Positions 26,693 through 35,700 of a stretch of 64,000 nucleotides of DNA are shown one piece after another (positions within the stretch are counted from its first letter, which is position 1; every line of letters begins with the position of its first letter). Under the pieces are notes generated by a model. It searched no databases and was not told the DNA's origin. It saw nothing but the letters and a program-made list of their open reading frames with translations. The stretch is from Candidatus Latescibacterota bacterium (GTDB lineage Bacteria > Latescibacterota > MWCZ01): NCBI GenBank assembly GCA_022706085.1, contig JAKJDF010000002.1, positions 320,372-384,371 of the forward strand. Direction: 5' to 3'. A program made the translations under genes and the position numbers.

Positions 26693-26715
26693 CGAACAGG
26701 AAGGGGCTCGCATCC

Positions 26716-27924
26716 TTGAAACATGTCGTTTCGCTCGTATCAATCGCGGGATTGTGTTGCGTTGTTGCGTGCAGCTCGATTTCGTCACCCACTCTGTATG
26801 TGCGCGATCCGTCATACGATTTCCGCGGAAAAACCGCAGGGGTGTGCGTGATTCTCGACCCGGTGGAGCAGGAAGCCCTCAGCGACCAGCGGGTGGTCAA
26901 CCGGGCAACCTCGTCGGGGCAGACCGAAGGGTATGCGAGCGAAATGACGGAACAGCCCCTCGAGGAAGACACCGGACTTCTGACGCCGCCGAAAACGGTC
27001 ACGAGCCTGCAGACGAAGCTGAAACACTGGAGGTACTACGACGAGGATTTCACCCTGGCGATGGTTGACGAGGTCCGCGCCGAACTTCAGAAACGGGGGT
27101 TCAAGGTGCAGGTTGTTCCGGTCCCCGAGGGTCAGGTTGAGCTCGTTGAACTCGCCCGACGTGCGCAGTCCGACACGTGCCAGCTACTTGCGGTAGTGAC
27201 GGTCACTGTCGCGCGGAGCTGGAATATCAGGCATCAGCAGACACTGAGAAGCACGCAGGATCTCAGTTCTTCGATGAGGTGGGTCTCTTACACCGGCGGA
27301 CTTGTTCTCTGCAACATTGCCATGTTCGATATTGCTACGAACAAAGTCGTGTGGCAGCATTCTCAGCGCGTCGTGCCGCTCTCCCGCACAGTTCCGGTAA
27401 TCGCCGAGCTTTACGACAACGAAGTGGCCTCCACGCGCTTCAGCTCGCGGCCCGGTCTGTATCAGGGGTGGATGTACCGCCAGGCAATGCCGCGAGCCGT
27501 CAGACTGATGTTCGAAACAGCGGAACCCGGCTTCATTCCTCTGCCGCGCGGTTCGGAACTGCACCCTGCGGACGCCACATCGGCTCCATTCGCCTCCGGC
27601 AGCCGTGTATTCACCAGGCCTGACTCGTCCAGCCGTCTCTGGTTCCCGGCGACCGTACTTCGCGACTCGGCCGGCGTGGTCTCCGTGCAATGGGCGGACG
27701 GAATATGGGAGGCGTACGGCCGGCGAGTTGAATACCCGCGATCAGATGTGCGCCCACGGGATGAGTTTCCGGAAATCGTCTGGGTGCGAACGCGCGACAG
27801 ACTGGAATTCACCCCGTACCGGTTCGTCCGCGTTGACGTTCGAGGTCTTGTGCACGTCACCCGGGCGGGGGACATGTCGCCCAGCACCTTTCTGCGGGGC
27901 CGAATCGGCGTCGTACTGGAGTAG
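26716..27924 (+). CDS. Uncharacterised lipoprotein
   Basis: This 402-residue protein begins MKHVVSLVSIAGLCCVVACSS, a lipoprotein signal with lipobox VVAC. The TTG start has AGGAAGGGG nine bases upstream; an ATG thirty bases earlier overlaps the preceding stop and is an alternative. The N-terminal half is alpha/beta (DEVRAELQKRGFKVQVVPVP). The C-terminal part includes RLWFPATVLRDSAGVVSVQWADG, resembling a Tudor/SH3-like fold. No family recognised. Co-directional with the PorV/PorQ-like gene, it may be its accessory lipoprotein. Confidence 0.7.
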   Translation: MKHVVSLVSIAGLCCVVACSSISSPTLYVRDPSYDFRGKTAGVCVILDPVEQEALSDQRVVNRATSSGQTEGYASEMTEQPLEEDTGLLTPPKTVTSLQTKLKHWRYYDEDFTLAMVDEVRAELQKRGFKVQVVPVPEGQVELVELARRAQSDTCQLLAVVTVTVARSWNIRHQQTLRSTQDLSSSMRWVSYTGGLVLCNIAMFDIATNKVVWQHSQRVVPLSRTVPVIAELYDNEVASTRFSSRPGLYQGWMYRQAMPRAVRLMFETAEPGFIPLPRGSELHPADATSAPFASGSRVFTRPDSSSRLWFPATVLRDSAGVVSVQWADGIWEAYGRRVEYPRSDVRPRDEFPEIVWVRTRDRLEFTPYRFVRVDVRGLVHVTRAGDMSPSTFLRGRIGVVLE

Positions 27925-27939
27925 GCCAACGCCCCAAAA

Positions 27940-27975
27940 AGAAAGGCTGCGCGAGAGTACCGCGCAGCCCTGTTT
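27940..27975. terminator. Bidirectional intrinsic terminator
   Basis: GGCTGCGCG (27945-27953) pairs with CGCGCAGCC (27961-27969) around an AGAGTAC loop. The A-run upstream (CCAAAAAGAAA) gives a U-tract for the minus strand; the plus strand has TGTTTCTG. It separates the lipoprotein gene from the convergent EF-G-like gene. Confidence 0.8.
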
Positions 27976-27999
27976 CTGTCTGAGCGCGTGTCAAAGCGA

Positions 28000-30096
28000 T
28001 CAGTCCTTCTCTTCCGCTTCCTTCTGTTTCTGGAATTCTTCCTGGATTTTCACCATGATATCCGGCGGAACTTCTTCGTAATGATCGAACTCGCGGGTGT
28101 GGAGCCCACGCCCGCCGGTCATGGATCGCAGGTCGGTGCTGTAGCGGAAAAGATTGGCGAGAGGAACCAGCGCCCGGATAACCTGGAAGGGCCCCTTTGC
28201 ATCCATCCCGAGAATCTTCCCGCGCCTGCCGGAAAGATCGCCCATCACGTCGCCCATGAACTCCTCGGGAACGGTTACTTCAATTTTGTAGATGGGTTCA
28301 AGGAGAACCGGGCCGGCTTCCCGCATCGCGTTCTTGAACGCATTCAGGGCGGCAAGCTTGAAGGCGATTTCGGAACTATCCACCGGATGATAGGAACCGA
28401 AAAACACCGTTGACCTCACGTCCACGACCTTGCACCCCGCGATGATTCCGGATTCCATCGCCTCCAGCACGCCCTTTTCCACCGCCGGGATGAACTTGCC
28501 GGGAATGACTCCGCCGACGATGGCGTCCACAAATTCGTATCCGGCGCCTCGTTCCAGCGGTTCTATCCGCAGATGAACGTCTCCGAACTGCCCGCGCCCG
28601 CCGGTCTGTTTTTTGTGACGGTATTGCGCTTCGGCCTTTTTGCGGATGGTTTCCCGGTACGCGATTTTCGGCTTCTCGAGGTCCACGACGACTCCGAACC
28701 GCTCTGCGAGGCGCTTCACCATCACATCAAGGTGAAGCTCGCCTTGCCCGTAGATGAGGGTCTGGTTCAGCTCACCATCAACCTCGTGGTAGAAGGTCGG
28801 GTCTTCTGCGTGGAGGCGATGCAGACCGTTTGCCACCTTGTCTTCGTCGCCCTTCGTGCGGGGAACAACGGCGAAACTGATGTTCGGCTTGGGCCATTCC
28901 ACCCCCGGGAGAAGCACCTGGCGGCTCTTGTCGCACAACGTGTCCCCGGTATGCGTGGTCCGCAGCTTCACAAGCGCCCCAATGTCTCCCGCGTTAATGC
29001 GGCCGGCGTCCGTCCGGTCCTTCCCCAGCATGAAGAAACTCTGGCCGATTCGTTCCGAAGCGTTCTGCGATACGTTCGCCACCTCGATATTCTGCGTGAT
29101 CTTGCCACCGTAGACCCGCACGAAAGAAAGCTCACCCACATGCGCTTCGGACACGGTTTTGAAGGTGTACGCACAGAGAGGATCCGCTTCTGAGCACTGG
29201 ATCTGCACTTTGCCGTCCGATCCCGCCACCGTGGCTTCCACAGGCCCCATATCGGCGGGCGAGGGAAGATATTCTGCAATCCATTCGAGGATGCGGTCGG
29301 TGCCGACGTTGTGATGGGCATCAGAGACAAGCACGGGATACACCATGCGGCTCTTGATGGCGGCTTTCAGCCCGGCGATAAAGGCACCCTCTTCCAGCTC
29401 GCCTGCTTCGAGGTACGTCTCGAGGAGCGCTTCGTCGGATTCCGCCACCGCTTCCATGAGCGCTTCCCGCATTTGCTGCGCCCGGGAAGCAAGTTCGCCG
29501 GAAAGCTCGGTGATTTTCGCCACACCCTTGCCACCCGGTTCGTAGGTATACAGCTTTCCGGTCACCACATCCACAATCTGGTTGAAATGTTCGCCCTGAT
29601 TGACGGGGAACTGGCACACAACAACGCTGCTGCCGAACCGGTCCTTCGCCTGATCGACCGCCTGCTGGAAATCAGCATGTTCGCGGCTGCACGCGTTTAT
29701 CACGATGAGTGCCGGCTTGTGGAATTCCCCGGCATAGCCCCAGATGAGCTCCGTGCCGACTTCTACGCCCGTCTGCGCATTGATGAACACCGCGACGTTG
29801 TCCACCGCGCGCAACGCTCCAACCGCTTCCCCGATGAAATCGGTGTATCCGGGCGTATCAATCACGTTCATCTTGATCGCGCCGGCCTCGAACTGCAACA
29901 CCGTCGCGTTCAACGAGAACTTCCTGAGCTGTTCATCGGCGTTGTAGTCGCTTACGGTGTTCCCGTCCGTTACCGACCCCATGCGGGTTGTCACGCCGAG
30001 GGTATACAGCACCGCCTCCACGAAGGTGGTTTTCCCGGCTCCTCCGTGGCCGACAAACGCGATGTTCCGTATGGTGTTTGCGCTGTGTTCGTTCAT
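28000..30096 (-). CDS. EF-G-like translational GTPase paralogue with degenerate G4 box
   Basis: A 698-residue protein with the five-domain EF-G layout. G1 is GHGGAGKTT (16-24) and G3 is DTPG (80-83). The G4 motif, NKxD in nearly all translation GTPases, reads N134-A-C-S, and switch I lacks the usual RGITI. Domains II-V are well preserved, including GELHLDVMVKRLAERFGV and RGKILGMDAKG. It belongs to the EF-G-like group of bacterial paralogues rather than the main FusA. Loss of the Lys and Asp that read guanine suggests altered nucleotide specificity or a non-canonical role. No ribosomal protein or tuf genes are near. Start ATG supported by AGGAGC upstream. Confidence 0.87.
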   Translation of the reverse strand: MNEHSANTIRNIAFVGHGGAGKTTFVEAVLYTLGVTTRMGSVTDGNTVSDYNADEQLRKFSLNATVLQFEAGAIKMNVIDTPGYTDFIGEAVGALRAVDNVAVFINAQTGVEVGTELIWGYAGEFHKPALIVINACSREHADFQQAVDQAKDRFGSSVVVCQFPVNQGEHFNQIVDVVTGKLYTYEPGGKGVAKITELSGELASRAQQMREALMEAVAESDEALLETYLEAGELEEGAFIAGLKAAIKSRMVYPVLVSDAHHNVGTDRILEWIAEYLPSPADMGPVEATVAGSDGKVQIQCSEADPLCAYTFKTVSEAHVGELSFVRVYGGKITQNIEVANVSQNASERIGQSFFMLGKDRTDAGRINAGDIGALVKLRTTHTGDTLCDKSRQVLLPGVEWPKPNISFAVVPRTKGDEDKVANGLHRLHAEDPTFYHEVDGELNQTLIYGQGELHLDVMVKRLAERFGVVVDLEKPKIAYRETIRKKAEAQYRHKKQTGGRGQFGDVHLRIEPLERGAGYEFVDAIVGGVIPGKFIPAVEKGVLEAMESGIIAGCKVVDVRSTVFFGSYHPVDSSEIAFKLAALNAFKNAMREAGPVLLEPIYKIEVTVPEEFMGDVMGDLSGRRGKILGMDAKGPFQVIRALVPLANLFRYSTDLRSMTGGRGLHTREFDHYEEVPPDIMVKIQEEFQKQKEAEEKD

Positions 30097-30454
30097 GCGA
30101 ATGCTCCTGCAGATTTACGGGAAGATGAGGCGATGCACCGGTAGGCGGTTCGTAAACACGAACCAATAAAAATACGGATTTGGCATACAAGGTCAAGGAA
30201 GGGACTGGCGAAAGGCGATTCCATGGGTCCGGCAACGGAAAACAGGACGCAGACGACGCGGGCAGGTGCTTCGCTTGCCACATGACTCCGCCAATCCCCG
30301 CAGAAAAGCCTCGAACGCGAACACCAGCGCGGCGAAACGCGAAGGATTGTTCCCCGAGGCACATTCCTCTTCTCCGTCCTTATTTGCGCCTTTCTTGGTA
30401 TATTACATGAATCTGAGACCAGACCAGGAAAACCCGTGGCGGAGGTAAGCCGGC
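30097..30454. other. Intergenic region between EF-G-like and MscS-ParB genes
   Basis: A 360-base divergent gap. I see an AT-rich patch at 30160-30180 (CCAATAAAAATACGG) that could serve the minus-strand gene, and GGTATATTACATG near 30398, a possible -10 for the plus-strand gene. No gene or RNA could be supported. Confidence 0.4.
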
Positions 30455-31693
30455 GTGAAGTTTACCAGTTACCAGAAAAAGACACTCAAGGCGCTTGTGC
30501 TGTGGAGTGTCATCGCAGCCGCCGCGTACGCCATCGCACCCAGGGTGCCTCGATTGTTGCGGTTGGCGTCCGGCATGAATCTGCTGGAGTTGATCGGCCT
30601 CCTCGCGCTGATTCTTGCGATCGGCGAGGCACTTGGATTGTTTACCCAGGTCATCCTCGCAGGGAAAAGGAAGCCGCCGGTTGAAGGCGCGATGGTGGGC
30701 CGCATCTACCGGCTTGTGGCAGTGCTGGCCGTGCTTCTCGGCATCGCGTACGGATTCGGCAAGCTGGGCACCATCGGCGCGTTCTTCGCCATGTTCGGAG
30801 GCATGCTCCTGGGCTGGTCGCTGCAGGCACCGGTAAGCGGTATTGCGGCATGGGTACTCGTTTCGCTGAAACGCCCCTTCAGACCCGGCGACCGCATACA
30901 GTTCCCGAACCTCGGGCTCGTTGGGGACGTCCACGACACGGGCATCATGTACACCATGCTGAACCAGGTCGGTGGAACCGTCGGCAGTGAAGAAGCGGTA
31001 GGACGGTATATCCTTGTTCCCAACGCGGTTCTTTTCAGTCAGGTGGTGATCAATTATACCATCGTGCAGGAAAGCCCCTACATGCTGGACGAAGTGGTCG
31101 TCCGGATCACGTACAACTCCAACTGGGACAAAGCGGAGGAGATCCTTCTCAAAGCCGCGGAAGAGATTACCGGCGACGTGATTGAAGCCACTGGAGTGAA
31201 GCCGTATATCCGTTCGGACCTGTACGATTACGGCGTCAATCTGCGTCTGAGGTACCAGACCCGTGTGAAGGATCGAGCAGAAACCGCATATCTCCTGAAC
31301 AAGAAGATGTTCAACGAGTTGCAGAAATGTCCGGAAGTTGACCTTGCGATGCCGTACGTTTACTCCAACCGCGCAGGCGCCAAGCTCGTCGAAATCACGA
31401 CGGAAAAGGGTTCCGTGAAGGAGATCCCGATCGACGAGATCACCCCGTCAGCACGGGAACTGGACCCGCACGACGTCGAACAGGTCGCGCAGAGCATCGC
31501 ACTTCAGGGTCTCCTGCAGCCGATCGTGGTTACGCGAAACAATGCCACGGGAAGGTATGATATCCAGGCGGGCGATCTCCGCCTCGCCGCGTGCAAGCAG
31601 CTTGGCTGGAAAACGATCACCGCTCTGGTGCAGGACGCCAAGGAATCGAAACCGGGCGTCCCGCCGATTTCTCCACTCAACCCGAAGGTATGA
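30455..31693 (+). CDS. MscS-family mechanosensitive channel fused to a ParB/sulfiredoxin-like domain
   Basis: A 412-residue protein. Residues about 10-130 hold three to four transmembrane helices ending in the MscS pore helix (FAMFGGMLLGWSLQAPVSG), followed by the beta domain (VSLKRPFRPGDRIQF) and the cytoplasmic alpha/beta domain. From about residue 315 it continues in frame into a ParB N-terminal-like domain: VKEIPIDEITPSARELDP, QVAQSIALQGLLQPIVV, YDIQAGDLRLAACKQLG. The usual GERR of ParB reads GDLR. No ParB DNA-binding helix-turn-helix follows. The GTG start has GGAGG nine bases upstream and a strong terminator follows the stop. The join is continuous, without stop or frame change. Function of the fusion is unknown; a ligand or nucleotide sensor on the channel is one possibility. 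Confidence 0.85.
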   Translation: MKFTSYQKKTLKALVLWSVIAAAAYAIAPRVPRLLRLASGMNLLELIGLLALILAIGEALGLFTQVILAGKRKPPVEGAMVGRIYRLVAVLAVLLGIAYGFGKLGTIGAFFAMFGGMLLGWSLQAPVSGIAAWVLVSLKRPFRPGDRIQFPNLGLVGDVHDTGIMYTMLNQVGGTVGSEEAVGRYILVPNAVLFSQVVINYTIVQESPYMLDEVVVRITYNSNWDKAEEILLKAAEEITGDVIEATGVKPYIRSDLYDYGVNLRLRYQTRVKDRAETAYLLNKKMFNELQKCPEVDLAMPYVYSNRAGAKLVEITTEKGSVKEIPIDEITPSARELDPHDVEQVAQSIALQGLLQPIVVTRNNATGRYDIQAGDLRLAACKQLGWKTITALVQDAKESKPGVPPISPLNPKV

Positions 31694-31705
31694 CAAGTCA
31701 TCCGA

Positions 31706-31739
31706 GGGGTGGCGCGCGCCACCCCTTCCCCGGTTTTTG
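31706..31739 (+). terminator. Intrinsic terminator after the MscS-ParB gene
   Basis: A perfect 20-base palindrome GGGGTGGCGCGCGCCACCCC followed eight bases later by TTTTT. It separates the channel gene from the binding-protein gene that begins about 20 bases downstream. Confidence 0.85.
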
Positions 31740-31759
31740 CACCCCGACAGGTACTCTTC

Positions 31760-32689
31760 ATGATTCCTCATCGAACGCTGGCGGCACTCGCTCTCGCCGC
31801 TTTCTTTTGCGGAGGCTGTTCGCGCACCGAACGCGCGACATCAGGTGGCGCCGCCCCCCGAACGTACGTGGATGCACTCGGGGACACTCTCCGCGTTGCT
31901 GACCCGCCCCGGCGCATCGTATCCCTCGCGCCGAGTCTCACGGAACTGGTTTTTGCGCTCGGTGCCGGAAGCCGATTGGCGGGAGTGACCGACTTCTGCG
32001 ATTACCCGCCCGCCGCCCGGACTTTGCCGCGCGTGGCTGGTTTCAACGTCGTGAACCTGGAAGCGCTCGTCGCGGCACGCGCGGACCTCGTGCTTGCCAA
32101 CCGGGGCAACTCCCCGACCGATCTGGCCGCTATCCGTGAACTGGGAGTTCCTGTGTTCGCATTCCAGATAGACTCGCTCCCCGCATTGGCCCGGGCAGCG
32201 CGGACTCTGGGAGGAATCCTCGGCGTTCAGGCCGAAGCGGAGAGCCTCGCCACTTCCTGGGAACGGAGGATTGCCTCGGTTCAATCGGTGGTGGATTCCG
32301 TACCGGAAAGTGCCCGCCCCCTCGTCTTCTTCGGAGGCATCGCCGAACCCATCTACACGGTTTCCCGCGGGTCGTTCATCCACGATGTGATTCAGCGCGC
32401 GGGAGGCCGGAACGTCTTCGCAGACCTGCCAACGGCATGGCCGCGCATTGATCTCGAGACCCTCGTTCGCCGAAACCCCGACATCATCCTTGTGGGATAC
32501 CATGCGGCAACAGAACGGGATATCGCATCCCTGCGCGAAGCACCGGGCTGGAGAACGATCAAGGCGGTGCGCGAGGGGAGGGTATATATCCTTGGGGACG
32601 CCATCATGCGGGAGGGACCAAGACTCGTGGACGCGCTGGAGGAGGTGTCGCGCGTGCTGTACCCTCGCGGCAGAGTTCTGCCGCATTAA
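31760..32689 (+). CDS. BtuF-like periplasmic binding lipoprotein (vitamin B12 or iron-chelate type)
   Basis: A 309-residue substrate-binding protein of the class III (TroA/BtuF) fold. Signal MIPHRTLAALALAAFFCGGC gives a lipobox CGGC. Family features: DPPRRIVSLAPSLTELVFALGAG, VTDFCDYPPAARTLPRV, DLVLANRGNSP and GRVYILGDAIMREGPR. In the family, such proteins deliver cobalamin, heme or siderophores to an ABC importer; no BtuC/BtuD or TonB partner lies beside it. The ATG lies about 20 bases past a terminator, so it must carry its own promoter or depend on read-through. Confidence 0.85.
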   Translation: MIPHRTLAALALAAFFCGGCSRTERATSGGAAPRTYVDALGDTLRVADPPRRIVSLAPSLTELVFALGAGSRLAGVTDFCDYPPAARTLPRVAGFNVVNLEALVAARADLVLANRGNSPTDLAAIRELGVPVFAFQIDSLPALARAARTLGGILGVQAEAESLATSWERRIASVQSVVDSVPESARPLVFFGGIAEPIYTVSRGSFIHDVIQRAGGRNVFADLPTAWPRIDLETLVRRNPDIILVGYHAATERDIASLREAPGWRTIKAVREGRVYILGDAIMREGPRLVDALEEVSRVLYPRGRVLPH

Positions 32690-32697
32690 CCGGGATA

Positions 32698-32730
32698 CCG
32701 GTGGAGCGGCCATCTCTGCCGCTCCACCGG
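32698..32730. terminator. Hairpin between convergent genes
   Basis: CCGGTGGAGCGGC pairs perfectly with GCCGCTCCACCGG around CATCTCT, a 13-bp stem nine bases after the BtuF-like stop and just past the stop of the convergent beta-helix gene. No strong U-tract on either side. Confidence 0.65.
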
Positions 32731-32747
32731 TTGTAACGCGTACCCGC

Positions 32748-35700
32748 CTATCTTGCGAGTGTCATCCTCATCGCCGAGTAGTACCCGCCCGCTGCAATGC
32801 GGCAGACGTACGTGCCGCTTGCAACTTCCCGGCCCTGATCGTCGCGTCCATCCCAGACAGCCTGGTGTGACCCGGCTTCCACCTGTGCGCTTACCAGCGT
32901 CCTGATAACCTGGCCGGTTGTACTGAACACTGTCAACTGCACAGGAGCGTTTTCGGGCAGCGTGTAACGGATGACGGTGCTCGGGTTGAACGGGTTGGGA
33001 GCGTTCTGCGCCAGCGCAAACTCAAGCGGGCGCGGCGCCTGAACCGGAATTCCCCCCTCGTTGAACGAAGCCTGAAGCACCTCGGGCGCACCCGAAAGGC
33101 CGTCAACTGTCACAAGTATGGCGCCTGATCCGGGCTCGATCACCAGCGCGAGGTGAAGCTGTGAACCTTCCTGCCGCCACGCGGAGTATTCGCCGGCAGT
33201 CACACTCACCTCGCGTGCATCGGGAAGCGCAAACTGGAAATCGCCCGCAAGGATTCCCGTCGGATCGTTCACCCGCAGCGCCCAGCCAGAACCGCTGCGT
33301 TCCCAGCTCAACAACCGCGGAACCGCGCCCGCCACTTTGGCCCCAGCCCCGCCGCCTTCCGCGGGGAAGAGATACGTGTCATCCAGTACTTTGCGAAGGA
33401 TCAGCGCCGCGTCGTAGCTGCTGGTTGAGCCGTTGGCGGTCACGTCCGCAGCCCCGGGGCGGGGCAGCGTGGTGACAATCCCCACGACGTAACGAAGCAC
33501 GAGCGACGCATCACCCGCGGAGACTGTCCCATCGCCGCTGACATCGCCGTAGTGGGCCGGTTCCCCTGTCGGAAATGCGCCCATATCCGCCCGGGTAAGG
33601 TCCGGGTCGTGTGGACTTGCCGGGTCGCCGGCATCGATGCAGGGAGATCCGGCGCTCAGGCGGTAGTCGCCGGCGGCATCGTTCACAAACAAGGGGTCGG
33701 CGCTGATGTTCCCGGTCCCACCAAACCCGCCCTGGATATCGCTGTACGTGGCACTCGTGATATTCCCCGCGCTGCCGTTGCCCCACACGATACAGTTTTT
33801 CAGGGTGAGCGTTCCTGCCGGATACCACGAAAACGCCTGTCCGCTATTGGCCACCACGGTGCAGTTTGTCAGGTCTACAACGGAATCGAATCCCACCTGA
33901 ATCCCGTCTCCTGCTCCGCCAGAGCCGTTCCGCGCGACGACGCTCCGGTTCATGTGAAGCGTCGCCCGGGCGGCGTAGATACCCCCGCCGTCGTGACCAC
34001 AGGAGTTGTCCACCACGGCGCAGTGGTCCATCCAGACTTCGGCGTTAACGTCGAGGCCCATTCCGCCACCGCAATAGGTGCCTGAATTGCCGCTCACGAC
34101 GCAATGCTCCAGGATCGCCCTGCTGGCGTTGACGAACATCGCTCCGGCGCCGTCATATTGCCCTGCGTTGGCCCGCGCGCCGCTGAAACGCGCATACCGG
34201 AACAGCGAGGTATCCGTGGGGCTCAAAATGCTCAATCCACCCCATTCCGTCTCTCCGGGGAGGAATCGGACGTTGTCCGTTTCCGTTCCCGTGACCACTA
34301 TCCTGCCATTCACGACGAAGTCCACGTCAGCATCGAACAGCACATCCACACCGGCTTCTATCGTAAGCACGTTGTCGGCAGGCACACTGATCGCACCGAC
34401 GACGCGGTACGGGCTTTTCGTCGCTTTCCACACGGTGGTCAGGATGGTTCCGCTCACCGGCGTCGGCCCGCCCTGCCGTTCGGTGGGGAAGGCACCCATG
34501 TCCGCGCGGGTCCCGTCGGGATCCGGCTCGCTTGCCGGGTCGCCCGTGTTTATGCAGGGGGAACCCGCCGCAAGGTGGTAGTTTCCTCCTTCCGCGTCCA
34601 CGAACATCGGATCGGCGTTGATGTTGCCCTCGCCCGGCCACAAGCCCTCGTCGAAGATATCCGAATAGGTGGCATAAACCTGTCCGAGGCCTTCAGATGG
34701 GTTGAGAACATTCCCACCCTCGTTCCACGCGACGATTGTGTTGACGAGGTTCAGGGTTACCACCCCGTCGTAGAGGGAGATGCCGCCACCCGCTTCGACA
34801 CCGGTGTTGTCGACGATGGTGCAGTTCACAAAACTGGCGTTCACGTCCATTTCGAGGCAGACGCCTCCGCCATGGTCGGCTTCGTTTTTCGCGATCAGGG
34901 TCCGTTGGACGTTCAGTGCCGATGCGTTGGAGTACAACGCCCCGCCGTACGTCCAATCCAGTTCGACATCGGTGCGGGCGGTGTTGCTCTCGAATACGCA
35001 TCCTGAGATCGTTACGTCGCCGTACCAGCTATCTACGCCGCCGCCGGAAAAGGCCGTGCCATTGTTTCGGAACGTGCTGTTCCTGACATCCGCGCTGCCG
35101 TATTCGTACACCCCCACCCCGCCGCCGCCGTCCATTCCCACGTTTCCGGTGAAGGTGCAGCCATCCACGGTGGCGCTCGAGTAATCATACACCTCGATGG
35201 CGCCGGAGGTGCCTTCGGAGGTGTTGTCAACAAAGGAGGTGTTGTAAACCTCAAGTGTGCTGTTAGCGTTCACCGCCATCGCGCCACCGTAGCTCCAGGC
35301 GGAGTTGCCGATGAACGCACTGTTCTGGATGACCATGTGGCAATCGTTGTACGCCACAATTGCCCCGCCTTCGTCAACCTGACTGTTCCCCTCGAAAAGA
35401 CTGCGTTGAACCGTCAGGTAAACCGACCCGTCCAGCGAGAAACCTGAGCCGTAATCGTCAGACACGTTGCTTTTGACGGCGCAACTGTCGAAGGAAAGCG
35501 TGGAGTACGCCGCGTCCACGGCTCCGCCTTCGTCCGGAGCGTAATTGTTCGTGAAAGATGACAGGCTGAAGGACAGCGTGGAGTAATCCGAATAGACGGC
35601 ACCGCCTTCCCAGTATGCCTCATTCTGCTCAAACGAGGACGCCGAGAATTCCCCCTCCACGCCTTCGAGACAGAGTGCGCCGCCGTCCTCATCCGAATAG

